Assembly (NCBI RefSeq): GCF_014207255.1
Contig: NZ_JACHCZ010000003.1
Coordinates: forward strand, 432,813 to 496,812
From: Pseudomonas sp. JAI120
GTDB lineage: Bacteria; Pseudomonadota; Gammaproteobacteria; Pseudomonadales; Pseudomonadaceae
Direction: 5' to 3'
DNA: 64,000 nucleotides
Below the pieces are notes generated by a model, which was given only the letters and a program-made list of their open reading frames with translations, was not told the origin of the DNA and did not search any database. The position numbers and the translations under genes were made by a program. Shown here piece by piece: positions 16,954 to 26,128 of the stretch (position 1 is the stretch's first letter; the number at the start of each line of letters is the position of its first letter).

Positions 16954-18623
16954 AGCCCCTCGCTCACGCAGGTGCGCTGGCCATTGCCGAAGGTCAGGTA
17001 TTCCACCAACTCCGGCAACGGCAGCGGCTTGCTGATCAGGTAACCCTGGGCCTGGTCGCAGCCGAACAACCGCAACAGTGCCAGTTGCTCGGGAGTCTCG
17101 ACACCTTCGGCCACCACTTCCAGATTGAGGTTGTGCGCCAGGTTGATCATGGCGTGCACCAGCTTGCGGTTTTCCTCACGCTCTTCCATGCCGCCGACGA
17201 AGCTCTTGTCGATTTTCAACAACGCAATCGGCAGGCTGTTGAGGTGCACGAACGATGAGAAACCGGTGCCGAAGTCATCCAGGGAAAACCGCACGCCCAA
17301 ACGGCCAAGGGCGTCCATGGTCTGCTTGACCAGGTCACTGCGGCGCATCACGGCGGTTTCGGTCAGTTCGAATTCCAACCATTGCGCTTCCACGCCGCGC
17401 TCGCTGATCAGCCGGCTCAGCGTAGAAAGCAGCTGGCTGTCCTGGAACTGGCGAAACGACAGGTTTACCGCCATATGCAGCGGCGGCAGGCCGCGTTCGC
17501 GCAGGTCTTGCATGTCACGCAAGGCCCGGGAAATCACCCAGTAACCCAACGGTACAATCAGCCCACTCTGTTCGGCCAGTGGCACGAATTCACTCGGCGG
17601 CAACAGGCCACGCTCGCCGTGGCGCCAGCGCACCAGGGCTTCCAGGCCAACGATATGCCCGTCGTCCAGGTCGAGGCGCGGCTGGTAATGCAGCTCCAGC
17701 TCATCACGGCGCAAGGCACGGCGCAGCTCGCTTTCCAGGTCGGCCAGGCTGCGCGCGTTGCGGTTGATGCGTTCGTTGAAGATATGAAAGGTACAGCCCT
17801 GGGTACTCTTGGCTTGCTGCATGGCGATATGGGCGTGCCACATCAGCGGGTCGGCGCCGGCACGCGCCCGGGCATGGGCCACGCCCAGGCTGCAGCCGAT
17901 CAGCAGGCTTTCGCCATCCACCCAATAAGGCTCGGCCATGGCTTCGGTGATGCGCTCGGCCATCCACTCCGCACGCTGGGGCGCGCGGCGCGTATCGATC
18001 AGCAGGGCGAATTCGTCGCTGCCCAGGCGCGCCAATTGATCGCCGGCTTCGAGCTGGCTCTTAAGCCGCGAGACCACTTGCAGGATCAGGCGGTCGCCGG
18101 CCTGGTGGCCGAGGGCATCGTTGGCATGGCGGAAATTATCGAGGTCCAGGTGACCGAGGGCCAGGCCGCGACCTTCGTTCTCGGCCAACCGTGCGGCCAG
18201 CAGGGTCTGGAAGCCCTGGCGGTTGGCGATGCCGGTGAGCGGGTCCTGTTCGGCCAGGCGCTGCAGAGTGTTTTCAAGCACACCACGCTCACGCACATGG
18301 CGCAGGCAACGACGCAGGGTGTCAGCGTCCAACGCATTGCGGATCAGCCAATCACTGACGCCCAGCGGCGAAACCAGCGGTTCCTGCTCCAGCAACAACA
18401 CGCACGGCAAGCTGCAACGGCCAGGGCCGGGTTGCAGGCTGGGCGTGGTCAACAGCACGGCGCTGTCGTCGTCGTCGAACAGACGACTCACCGAGTCCCA
18501 GTTTGGCGCGCTGATCAGCACAGCCCCATCGCCCATCGGCGCCAGGCACTCGCGCAACAACGCTGCCCACTCAGGCGTATCGGCCAGTAGCAGCAAACGC
18601 AAGGGTTCGACAGGCGTAGACAA
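16950..18623 (-). CDS. GGDEF/EAL domain protein, probable c-di-GMP phosphodiesterase
   Basis: A 557-residue cytoplasmic protein. Residues 1-125 resemble a receiver-like domain, 130-290 a GGDEF domain and 300-550 an EAL domain. The GGDEF site reads GSDEF, so diguanylate cyclase activity is doubtful. The EAL domain keeps its catalytic set: GLEALVRW, the Asn in MAVNLSF, FELTE, DDFGTGFSS, the Lys in LKIDKSF, AEGVET and the Gln in DQAQGY, so it should hydrolyse c-di-GMP. It is similar in order and place (between MATE and rep) to ProE of P. aeruginosa. The start is a TTG at 18623 with GGGAG 7 bases upstream. Confidence 0.88.
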   Translation of the reverse strand: MSTPVEPLRLLLLADTPEWAALLRECLAPMGDGAVLISAPNWDSVSRLFDDDDSAVLLTTPSLQPGPGRCSLPCVLLLEQEPLVSPLGVSDWLIRNALDADTLRRCLRHVRERGVLENTLQRLAEQDPLTGIANRQGFQTLLAARLAENEGRGLALGHLDLDNFRHANDALGHQAGDRLILQVVSRLKSQLEAGDQLARLGSDEFALLIDTRRAPQRAEWMAERITEAMAEPYWVDGESLLIGCSLGVAHARARAGADPLMWHAHIAMQQAKSTQGCTFHIFNERINRNARSLADLESELRRALRRDELELHYQPRLDLDDGHIVGLEALVRWRHGERGLLPPSEFVPLAEQSGLIVPLGYWVISRALRDMQDLRERGLPPLHMAVNLSFRQFQDSQLLSTLSRLISERGVEAQWLEFELTETAVMRRSDLVKQTMDALGRLGVRFSLDDFGTGFSSFVHLNSLPIALLKIDKSFVGGMEEREENRKLVHAMINLAHNLNLEVVAEGVETPEQLALLRLFGCDQAQGYLISKPLPLPELVEYLTFGNGQRTCVSEGL

Positions 18624-18878
18624 GCTAGCTCCCTAGACTCTGCAAAAATTCGTTGGCGGCGGGCATTATGACGTGCGGCCTGATAATCACCAATGATAGG
18701 GGCTATCAAATACGCAGGCTGTAAGCAATTGTCTTAAAAACCCAGACATCCTGCGGCAAAGTATCAAAAGCGGCAAATTTAGATCGAGTGGTACGTCACA
18801 CCGTCGATCCAGGGCAGCAGAATCTTGCCAGCCTGTTAAAATGCCCGCCCTTTTGAACAACGACTCCCTGAATTCCGT

Positions 18879-20888
18879 ATGTCCCGACTCAATCCCCGGC
18901 AGCAAGAAGCCGTGAACTACGTCGGCGGCCCTCTATTGGTGCTCGCCGGTGCAGGCTCCGGCAAGACCAGCGTGATCACCCGCAAGATCGCGCACCTGAT
19001 CCAGAACTGTGGCATCCGCGCCCAGTACATCGTCGCCATGACCTTTACCAACAAGGCGGCGCGGGAAATGAAAGAGCGCGTCGGCACCCTGCTCAAGGGG
19101 GGCGAAGGCCGTGGCCTCACGGTGTGTACCTTCCACAACCTGGGCCTGAACATCATCCGCAAGGAGCATGTGCGGCTGGGCTACAAGCCGGGCTTCTCGA
19201 TCTTCGACGAGACCGACGTCAAGGCCCTGATGACCGACATCATGCAGAAGGAATACGCGGGCGACGACGGCGTCGACGAGATCAAGAACATGATCGGCGC
19301 CTGGAAAAACGACCTGATCCTGCCGCCCGAAGCCCTGGAAAATGCACGCAACCCCAAGGAACAGACCGCCGCCATCGTTTACACCCACTACCAGCGCACG
19401 CTCAAGGCGTTCAACGCGGTGGACTTCGACGACCTGATCCTGCTGCCGGTGAAGCTGTTCCAGGAACACGCCGACATCCTCGAAAAGTGGCAGAACAAGG
19501 TGCGCTACCTGCTGGTGGACGAATACCAGGACACCAACGCCAGCCAATATTTGCTGGTGAAGTTGCTGATCGGCACGCGCAACCAGTTCACCGTGGTGGG
19601 CGACGACGACCAGTCGATCTACGCCTGGCGCGGCGCCCGCCCGGAAAACCTGATGCTGCTCAAGGACGACTACCCGTCCCTGAAAGTGGTGATGCTGGAG
19701 CAGAACTACCGCTCCACCAGCCGCATCCTGCGTTGCGCCAACGTGCTGATCTCGAACAACCCCCACGAGTTTGAAAAACAACTGTGGAGCGAGATGGGCC
19801 ACGGCGATGAGATCCGCGTGATCCGCTGCCGCAACGAAGACGCCGAAGCCGAGCGCGTGGCCGTGGAAATCCTCAGTCTGCACCTGCGCACCGACCGGCC
19901 CTACAGCGATTTCGCGATCCTCTATCGCGGCAACTACCAGGCCAAGCTGATCGAACTGAAGTTGCAGCACCACCAGGTGCCGTATCGCCTGTCAGGCGGC
20001 AACAGCTTTTTCGGACGCCAGGAAGTGAAAGACCTGATGGCCTACTTCCGCCTGATCGTGAACCCGGACGACGACAACGCCTTCCTGCGCGTGATCAACG
20101 TGCCGCGCCGCGAGATTGGTTCCACCACCCTGGAAAAGCTCGGCAACTACGCCACCGAACGCAAGATCTCGATGTACGCCGCCACCGACGAAATCGGCCT
20201 GGGCGAACACCTGGACACGCGCTTCACCGATCGCCTGTCGCGCTTCAAGCGCTTCATGGACAAGGTGCGCGAGCAGTGCGCCGGCGAAGACCCGATCAGC
20301 GCCCTGCGCAGCATGGTCATGGACATCGACTATGAAAACTGGCTGCGCACCAACAGTTCCAGCGACAAGGCCGCGGATTACCGCATGGGCAACGTCTGGT
20401 TCCTGATCGAAGCGTTGAAGAACACCCTGGAAAAAGACGAAGACGGCGAAATGACCGTCGAAGACGCCATCGGCAAGCTGGTGCTGCGCGACATGCTCGA
20501 GCGCCAGCAGGAAGAGGAAGACGGCGCCGAAGGTGTACAGATGATGACCTTGCATGCGTCCAAGGGCCTGGAATTTCCCTATGTGTTCATCATGGGCATG
20601 GAAGAGGAAATCCTCCCGCACCGCTCCAGCATCGAAGCCGACACCATCGAGGAAGAACGGCGTCTGGCCTACGTGGGCATTACCCGCGCACGTCAGACAC
20701 TGGCCTTCACCTTTGCCGCCAAGCGCAAGCAATACGGCGAAATCATCGATTGTGCCCCCAGCCGGTTCCTGGACGAACTGCCGCCGGATGACCTGGCCTG
20801 GGAAGGCAATGACGACACCCCGACCGAGGTGAAGGCCGTTCGCGGCAACACCGCCCTGGCGGATATACGCGCGATGTTAAAGCGCTAG
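18879..20888 (+). CDS. rep: ATP-dependent DNA helicase Rep
   Basis: A 669-residue SF1A helicase that travels 3' to 5' and helps forks pass protein blocks. Visible motifs are the Q motif NPRQQEAV (5-12), Walker A GAGSGKT (24-30), the DEYQDTN Walker B, GDDDQSIYAWRGA, motif IV QNYRS, motif V TLHASKGLEFPYVF and motif VI YVGITRARQ. Length matches Rep rather than UvrD. It begins with MSRLNPRQQEAVNYV. xpt follows 58 bases later on the same strand. A short palindrome (18694-18708) lies upstream. Confidence 0.96.
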   Translation: MSRLNPRQQEAVNYVGGPLLVLAGAGSGKTSVITRKIAHLIQNCGIRAQYIVAMTFTNKAAREMKERVGTLLKGGEGRGLTVCTFHNLGLNIIRKEHVRLGYKPGFSIFDETDVKALMTDIMQKEYAGDDGVDEIKNMIGAWKNDLILPPEALENARNPKEQTAAIVYTHYQRTLKAFNAVDFDDLILLPVKLFQEHADILEKWQNKVRYLLVDEYQDTNASQYLLVKLLIGTRNQFTVVGDDDQSIYAWRGARPENLMLLKDDYPSLKVVMLEQNYRSTSRILRCANVLISNNPHEFEKQLWSEMGHGDEIRVIRCRNEDAEAERVAVEILSLHLRTDRPYSDFAILYRGNYQAKLIELKLQHHQVPYRLSGGNSFFGRQEVKDLMAYFRLIVNPDDDNAFLRVINVPRREIGSTTLEKLGNYATERKISMYAATDEIGLGEHLDTRFTDRLSRFKRFMDKVREQCAGEDPISALRSMVMDIDYENWLRTNSSSDKAADYRMGNVWFLIEALKNTLEKDEDGEMTVEDAIGKLVLRDMLERQQEEEDGAEGVQMMTLHASKGLEFPYVFIMGMEEEILPHRSSIEADTIEEERRLAYVGITRARQTLAFTFAAKRKQYGEIIDCAPSRFLDELPPDDLAWEGNDDTPTEVKAVRGNTALADIRAMLKR

Positions 20889-20946
20889 AATCGACTACTT
20901 TTTAATCTACTTTCGGCGCACAACCCGCCATTAGAGGAAGCTTTCC

Positions 20947-21519
20947 GTGGAAGCACTGCACAAGAAAATTCGCGAAGAAGGCATCGTGCTTTCCGATCAG
21001 GTACTCAAGGTCGACGCCTTTCTGAATCACCAGATCGACCCGGCGCTGATGAAACTGATCGGCGACGAATTCGCCGCGCGGTTCAAGGACGCGGGCATCA
21101 CCAAGATCGTCACCATCGAAGCGTCGGGCATCGCGCCGGCAATCATGACCGGTCTTAACCTTGGCGTACCGGTGATTTTCGCACGCAAGCAGCAGTCCCT
21201 GACCCTGACCGAAAACCTGCTGTCGGCGACGGTGTATTCCTTCACCAAGAAAGTCGAAAGCACCGTGGCGATCTCGCCGCGTCACCTGACCAGCAGCGAC
21301 CGCGTACTGGTGATCGATGACTTCCTGGCCAACGGCAAGGCATCCCAGGCGCTGATTTCGATCATCAAGCAGGCCGGTGCGACCGTTGCCGGTTTGGGGA
21401 TTGTGATCGAGAAGTCGTTCCAGGGTGGCCGTGCGGAGTTGGATGCGCAGGGTTATCGGGTTGAGTCGCTGGCGCGGGTGAAGTCGCTGGCCGGTGGCGT
21501 CGTCACCTTCATCGAGTAA
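20947..21519 (+). CDS. xpt: Xanthine phosphoribosyltransferase
   Basis: A 190-residue type I phosphoribosyltransferase that salvages xanthine to XMP. The PRPP motif is VLVIDDFLANGKASQA (residues about 119-134). The N-terminus EALHKKIREEGIVLSDQVLKVD and FLNHQIDP are diagnostic of Xpt. A GTG start is used, preceded by AGAGGAAG. It follows rep and is probably read on the same transcript; a REPIN follows the stop. Confidence 0.96.
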   Translation: MEALHKKIREEGIVLSDQVLKVDAFLNHQIDPALMKLIGDEFAARFKDAGITKIVTIEASGIAPAIMTGLNLGVPVIFARKQQSLTLTENLLSATVYSFTKKVESTVAISPRHLTSSDRVLVIDDFLANGKASQALISIIKQAGATVAGLGIVIEKSFQGGRAELDAQGYRVESLARVKSLAGGVVTFIE

Positions 21520-21547
21520 TTTGCTACGAGGTGAACACGGATCAAAA

Positions 21548-21636
21548 TGTGGGAGGGGGCTTGCCCCCGATAACAGTGGTTCGGCCAACACATTTGGGAC
21601 TGATACGCCGCTATCGGGGGCAAGCCCCCTCCCACA
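21548..21636. repeat. REPIN (paired inverted REP elements)
   Basis: Perfect 24-bp arms at 21548-21571 and 21613-21636 surround a 41-bp interior. The arms use the GGCTTGCCCCCGAT variant (CCC rather than TCC) found also at 34868 and 60794. Located between convergent xpt and the CoA hydrolase gene. Confidence 0.9.
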
Positions 21637-21655
21637 TTTGGCTTTGTGTTGGTTT

Positions 21656-23578
21656 TTAGTGTGCGGTTGCTTGTAAGCCAGCGAGCAATAGGCGCTGATA
21701 GAGATCCTCTTTCAGCCCCTCCGGTTTATCCAACCGCATCCGCCTCAAATGCGCTGGAAACGCCTCCGGCTCCGGTGCATCCAGTGCCGCCTTGCCCAAC
21801 TCCAGAATCTCCGTCAGCTTGAATTTGCTCTTGAGCCAGTTCAAGGCGCGCAACAGATCCCGCTCTTCGTCCGTGAAATCGCTGCCCAGCGGATACTCCG
21901 GGAACAGCCGCCGATGCCGCGCCTGGATACCCTGGAGCCGCTCCGGGGTGTTGTCGCTGAAGCGAGGATCGAGCTGGAAATCCTTGGGCAACTTGCCAGC
22001 CTTTTGCGCTTGTTCGATCAAGTCGGCCTGGAAGCGTGAATCGGTGATGTTGAGCAACGCCTCGATCACCTTGACATCCGTCTGCCCACGCAGGTCGGCA
22101 ATGCCGTACTCGGTGATGACGATGTCCCGCAGGTGGCGGGGAATGGTGCAATGCCCATACTCCCAGACGATGTTGGAACTGACCTCCCCCGCCGACTCAC
22201 GCCAACTGCGCAGGATCAGGATTGAGCGCGCGCCCTCCAGCGCATGCCCCTGAGCCACAAAGTTGTATTGCCCACCTACGCCGCTGAGCACGCGACCGTC
22301 CTCCAACTGGTCGGCCACGCCTGCGCCCAGCAACGTCACCGTGATCGCGCTGTTGATAAACCGTGCATCCTGGCGCTGCAGGCGCTTGAGCGCTTCCTGG
22401 CCGTACAGCTCGTTGATGTAGCTGATGCGGGTCATGTTGAATTCCAGGCGCTTGGCGTGGGTCATCTCCTGCAAGCGCTGGTAAAAACTGCGCGGCCCCA
22501 GGAAGAAACCGCCGTGGATCGAAACGCCGTCGGGCTGCGCCGCATCGTCCAGCAAACCGGCGTTGGCTTGTTCCTGAGTGGCCACATCCGGGTAGACTTT
22601 GCGCCGGATAATCCCAGCATCCGCCAGCACCAGCAGGCCGTTGACGAACATTTCGCTGCAACCGTAGAGCCCACGAGCGAAGGGATCGACACCACCTTCA
22701 CGACTGATCAGCGGGGCCCATTGGTACACATCCAGGTCAGTCAGTAGCAGGCGATAAGCTTCGTTATCGGCCTGGCGCGCCAGCAAAGCGGCGGTCAGTG
22801 CGTCGCCCATGGAGCCAATACCGATCTGCAAGGTGCCTCCATCGCGCACCAGGGTGCTGGCGTGCAAGCCGATGAAATGGTCCTGGAACCCCACCGGCAT
22901 GTTCGGCGTGGAGAACAACGTGCTGCTGTCCTTTGCATCGATCAGGTAGTCGAACGCGTCCATGCCCAACTCGGAGTCGCCCGGCATGTACGGCAACTCG
23001 GTGTGGACCTGGCCAACGATCAAAACGGTTTCGCCCGCTTCACGGCGCTTGGCGATCATGGGCAGCAGGTCGAGGGTGATGTCGGGGTTGCAGCTCAGGC
23101 TCAGACGGTCCGGGTGTTCCGCGCTGCTCGCAACCAGTTGTGCCACCAGGTTCAGGCCAGCGGCGTTGATGTCGCGGGCGGCGTGGCTGTAGTTGCTGCT
23201 GACGTAATCCTGCTGGGCCGACGTGCTGTGCAGCAAACTGCCGGGCTGCATGAAGAACTGCTGCACATGGATATTCTTCGGGAGGCTGTCTGAGTGCAGC
23301 GCGGCCAGAAACTCCAACTCTGGGTAATCACCAAACACCCGCTCGATAAAGGGTTCGAGAAAGCGCTTCTGCAAGCCATCGCCCAAGGTCGGGCGGCCCA
23401 GGCTCAACGCGGTGTAAATCGTCAGCGCCCGCTCCGGCAGCTTGGCGATACGCCGGTACAACGCATTGGCGAACAGGTTGGGCTTGCCCAGCCCCAGGGG
23501 CATGCCCATGTGGATATGCGCCGGTAGCCGCGCGAGTACGTCGTCAACTGCTTGCTCGATTGAACACAACTGCACCAT
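21656..23578 (-). CDS. Acetyl-CoA hydrolase/transferase family protein
   Basis: A 640-residue family I CoA-transferase-like protein. The C-terminal acetyl-CoA hydrolase domain has the signature VITEYGIADLRGQTDVKVIEALLNI, and the N-terminal part shows MGMPLGLGKPNLFANALYRR. It is longer than Ach1-type enzymes (about 500 residues) and belongs to the long subgroup with extra sequence in the middle. The substrate CoA ester is not known, so calling it an acetate enzyme would be a guess. GGAGGG precedes the start. It is transcribed toward xpt and stands next to cytochrome c5. Confidence 0.83.
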   Translation of the reverse strand: MVQLCSIEQAVDDVLARLPAHIHMGMPLGLGKPNLFANALYRRIAKLPERALTIYTALSLGRPTLGDGLQKRFLEPFIERVFGDYPELEFLAALHSDSLPKNIHVQQFFMQPGSLLHSTSAQQDYVSSNYSHAARDINAAGLNLVAQLVASSAEHPDRLSLSCNPDITLDLLPMIAKRREAGETVLIVGQVHTELPYMPGDSELGMDAFDYLIDAKDSSTLFSTPNMPVGFQDHFIGLHASTLVRDGGTLQIGIGSMGDALTAALLARQADNEAYRLLLTDLDVYQWAPLISREGGVDPFARGLYGCSEMFVNGLLVLADAGIIRRKVYPDVATQEQANAGLLDDAAQPDGVSIHGGFFLGPRSFYQRLQEMTHAKRLEFNMTRISYINELYGQEALKRLQRQDARFINSAITVTLLGAGVADQLEDGRVLSGVGGQYNFVAQGHALEGARSILILRSWRESAGEVSSNIVWEYGHCTIPRHLRDIVITEYGIADLRGQTDVKVIEALLNITDSRFQADLIEQAQKAGKLPKDFQLDPRFSDNTPERLQGIQARHRRLFPEYPLGSDFTDEERDLLRALNWLKSKFKLTEILELGKAALDAPEPEAFPAHLRRMRLDKPEGLKEDLYQRLLLAGLQATAH

Positions 23579-23671
23579 CCGACCCTCCTGAACATTCCAT
23601 GATTAGGGGTTGGACAGAGAGTGGCGGGTCTTTGCTGCAAAGAACAGCCTCGAAACACAAATTACGGGCAC

Positions 23672-23699
23672 AAAAAAGCCGCTCGTAAGCGGCGTTTTT
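23672..23699. terminator. Intrinsic terminator after the cytochrome c5 gene
   Basis: GCCGCT (23678-23683) and AGCGGC (23688-23693) form a stem with a CGTA loop, flanked by A6 and T5 runs, so it can stop transcription on either strand. It lies 16 bases after the cytochrome stop. Confidence 0.8.
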
Positions 23700-23714
23700 G
23701 GCGAAGATCGACGG

Positions 23715-24140
23715 TTACAGGCCGGACATCTTCTTGATTGCACCTTTAAGCTCATCATCCGAGCAATCAGCACAGGTGCCTTTTGGCGGCATGGCGTTGA
23801 TACCGGTGATTGCCTTGGCCAGGATGCCATCGAGGCCGCCCTGGTGGTCGGCGCGCTCTTTCCAGGCCGCGGTGTCGCCAATTTTCGGCGCGTTCAACAG
23901 GCCGGTGCCGTGGCACGCGTTGCAGTGTTTGGCGATCACTTCATCTGGCGTTTTCGCTCCGCCGCCGCCGCCCGCTGCCACAGCGACTTCCATCCCCTTG
24001 CATTCCTGCCCCTGGACGCACACCTGGCCCACAGGCTCCAGGCGCTTGGCAATGTCGTCATTAGTCGCAGCTTGAGCGCTGACAGCCCATAGGGCCAGTA
24101 CGGTTGCTGGTGCAGCCAGCATTTTCATAATTAGATTCAC
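23715..24140 (-). CDS. cycB: Cytochrome c5 family protein
   Basis: A 141-residue periplasmic class I cytochrome. A signal peptide (about 1-24, ending SAQA) is followed by a linker rich in glycine, heme-binding CNACH at 73-77, the axial Met117 in INAMPP and the c5-specific cysteine pair at 123 and 126 (CADC). It carries electrons in the periplasm. The first codon appears to be GTG at 24140, with GAGGG 7 bases upstream; an in-frame ATG at 24128 is an alternative. The leader contains an 8-bp inverted repeat (CGCCTGCG/CGCAGGCG, 24168-24193) and a TATACT -10 box (24199-24204, minus strand). Confidence 0.9.
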   Translation of the reverse strand: MNLIMKMLAAPATVLALWAVSAQAATNDDIAKRLEPVGQVCVQGQECKGMEVAVAAGGGGGAKTPDEVIAKHCNACHGTGLLNAPKIGDTAAWKERADHQGGLDGILAKAITGINAMPPKGTCADCSDDELKGAIKKMSGL

Positions 24141-24309
24141 GCGTTCACCCTCAATGGTGGCTATTCACGCCTGCGGCCACGGTTTCGCAGGCGGCGAAAG
24201 TATAACGGTTAGCCCGTCCGGCCGAAACAACCCTATTAAACAAAGGGAGATTCAGTCTCGCGGAATGCTGCTCGGGTGTCTCTGCAACGCTGGCAGGACG
24301 CCTCTTTTG

Positions 24310-24858
24310 TTAAAAGTTCGCGGGTGTGGCTGCGCTGATTAGTCGCGCCGGCACATCGAACGGATTACGGAAACGATGGGGCTTGGTGCTTTCAAAGTAG
24401 TAGCTATCGCCGGCTTCGAGCACAAAAGTTTCAAGACCGACCACCAACTCCAAACGGCCTTCCACCAGAATCCCGGTTTCTTCGCCCTCGTGGGTGAGCA
24501 TTTCTTCGCCCGTATCGGCGCCCGGCGGGTAGATTTCGTTGAGAAACGCGATCGCCCGGCTCGGGTGAGCACGACCCACCAGTTTCATGGTGACGGCGCC
24601 ATCAGAGATGTCGATCAGCTCATTGGCTTTATAGACGATCTGCGTCGGTATTTCCTGGAGGATCTCCTCGGAAAAGAACTCGACCATGGACATGGGGATG
24701 CCGCCCAGCACCTTGCGCAAGGAACTGATCGAGGGGCTGACACTGTTTTTTTCGATCATCGAAATGGTGCTGTTGGTGACGCCCGCGCGCTTGGCGAGCT
24801 CACGCTGGGAAAGACCCTTCAGCTTACGGATGGATTGCAGTCGTTCGCCGACGTCCAA
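24310..24858 (-). CDS. pauR: XRE-cupin regulator, PauR/PuuR type
   Basis: A 182-residue repressor with an N-terminal XRE helix-turn-helix (about 1-60, RELAKRAGVTNSTISMIEKN) and a C-terminal cupin (about 105-178). It matches PuuR of E. coli and PauR of Pseudomonas, which represses polyamine catabolism (pau) genes through gamma-glutamyl-polyamine intermediates. The context supports this: a PauB-like oxidase and a KauB/PauC aldehyde dehydrogenase are nearby. A widely spaced inverted repeat lies upstream (24886-24933), suggesting autoregulation. The distinction between PauR and other XRE-cupin regulators rests on context. Confidence 0.8.
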   Translation of the reverse strand: MDVGERLQSIRKLKGLSQRELAKRAGVTNSTISMIEKNSVSPSISSLRKVLGGIPMSMVEFFSEEILQEIPTQIVYKANELIDISDGAVTMKLVGRAHPSRAIAFLNEIYPPGADTGEEMLTHEGEETGILVEGRLELVVGLETFVLEAGDSYYFESTKPHRFRNPFDVPARLISAATPANF

Positions 24859-24885
24859 TGCGGGAGCCTCCTAGGATTCTGGCTT

Positions 24886-24933
24886 TGTTGTAATTGAGCG
24901 TTATCATGGCGACAGCGTTCAGTATTTACAACA
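24886..24933. promoter_or_regulatory. Candidate operator region upstream of pauR
   Basis: TGTTGTAA (24886-24893) and TTACAACA (24926-24933) are a perfect 8-bp inverted repeat about four helical turns apart. Between them AGCGTT occurs twice as a direct repeat 17 bp apart (24897 and 24914). The position, 28-75 bases upstream of the pauR start, is that of a promoter. Binding protein unknown. Confidence 0.35.
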
Positions 24934-24974
24934 CTTGGGCCTAAATCCCAGGGAGCGGTGTTCGTACCTGACGG

Positions 24975-26048
24975 TCAAGCGCCGGAATAGAGCCTTGGCA
25001 CACGACGCAGGTTGCAGAAGATCTGGTACGGGATGGTCTCGGCGGCGACGGCGACGTCATTGGCGAGGATGGTTTTGCCCCACAGCTCCACGGTGGAACC
25101 AAGACCCGCCTCAGGGACGTCCGTCAGATCGATGCACAGCATGTCCATGGACACGCGACCCAGCAATTGGCTGCGCTGCCCCGCCACCAGCACCGGCGTG
25201 CCGGTGGGCGCATGGCGCGGGTAGCCGTCGGCATACCCCATGGCAACCACACCGATACGCATCGGTTTGGGCGTGATGAACCGGGCGCCGTAACCCACTG
25301 GCTCGCCGGCTGGCAGTTCACGCACGCAGATCACTTTCGATTCCAGGGTCATCACCGGCTGCAAACGCGCGGCCAAGGCCTGCTCCTCACCAAACGGTGT
25401 GGCGCCATAAAGCATGATGCCCGGACGCACCCAGTCGCTGGATACGCTCGGCCAGCCCAGCACCGACGGCGAGTTGCGCAGGCTGACCTCAGCCACCAGC
25501 CCTTGGCGCGCCGCATCAAACACCGCCACTTGCTCGTCGCTGCTGACGCAATCGAGCTCATCGGCGCGGGCAAAATGGCTCATCAACACAATCTTTGCGA
25601 CTTTACCGCTGGCCAGCAGGCGCTGGTAAGCCTCGTGGTAATCCTTGGGGTGCAGGCCAACGCGGTGCATTCCCGAATCCAGCTTGAGCCAGATGGTCAG
25701 CGGCTTGAGCAGGCTGGCCTGTTCGATGGCCTCCAGTTGCCACAGCGAATGCACCACGCACCAGAAATCATGCTCGACGATCAGCGGCAACTCGTCGGCT
25801 TCGAAAAAACCTTCCAGCAGCAGCACTGGCGCGCGAATACCGGCGGCGCGCAGCTCCAACGCCTCCTCGATACACGCCACGGCAAACCCATCGGCCTCGG
25901 CTTCCAGCGCCTGGGCGACGCGCACGGCACCATGGCCGTAGGCGTCGGCCTTGACCACCGCGAGGGCCTTGGCGCCCGTGACTTCACGGGCCAATTGGTA
26001 GTTGTGGCGCAGGGCTTGGAGGTCGATCAGGGCACGGGCAGGACGCAT
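24975..26048 (-). CDS. dadX: Catabolic alanine racemase
   Basis: A 357-residue fold-III PLP racemase interconverting L- and D-alanine. Lys33 in VVKADAYGHG binds PLP, and the catalytic tyrosine is in RPGIMLYGATPF. DadX is the catabolic isozyme: it feeds D-alanine to DadA. It forms a minus-strand cluster with ridA (80 bases upstream) and dadA, near lrp, as in other Pseudomonas, which separates it from the biosynthetic alr. Confidence 0.95.
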   Translation of the reverse strand: MRPARALIDLQALRHNYQLAREVTGAKALAVVKADAYGHGAVRVAQALEAEADGFAVACIEEALELRAAGIRAPVLLLEGFFEADELPLIVEHDFWCVVHSLWQLEAIEQASLLKPLTIWLKLDSGMHRVGLHPKDYHEAYQRLLASGKVAKIVLMSHFARADELDCVSSDEQVAVFDAARQGLVAEVSLRNSPSVLGWPSVSSDWVRPGIMLYGATPFGEEQALAARLQPVMTLESKVICVRELPAGEPVGYGARFITPKPMRIGVVAMGYADGYPRHAPTGTPVLVAGQRSQLLGRVSMDMLCIDLTDVPEAGLGSTVELWGKTILANDVAVAAETIPYQIFCNLRRVPRLYSGA

Positions 26049-26128
26049 GGCGGCAGGCTTCTAGGCGGCAAGGTGAAGAAAAAACCGGCACCGATCAACA
26101 ACCTCAGCACCGGAAGAGGGATCGTTGT

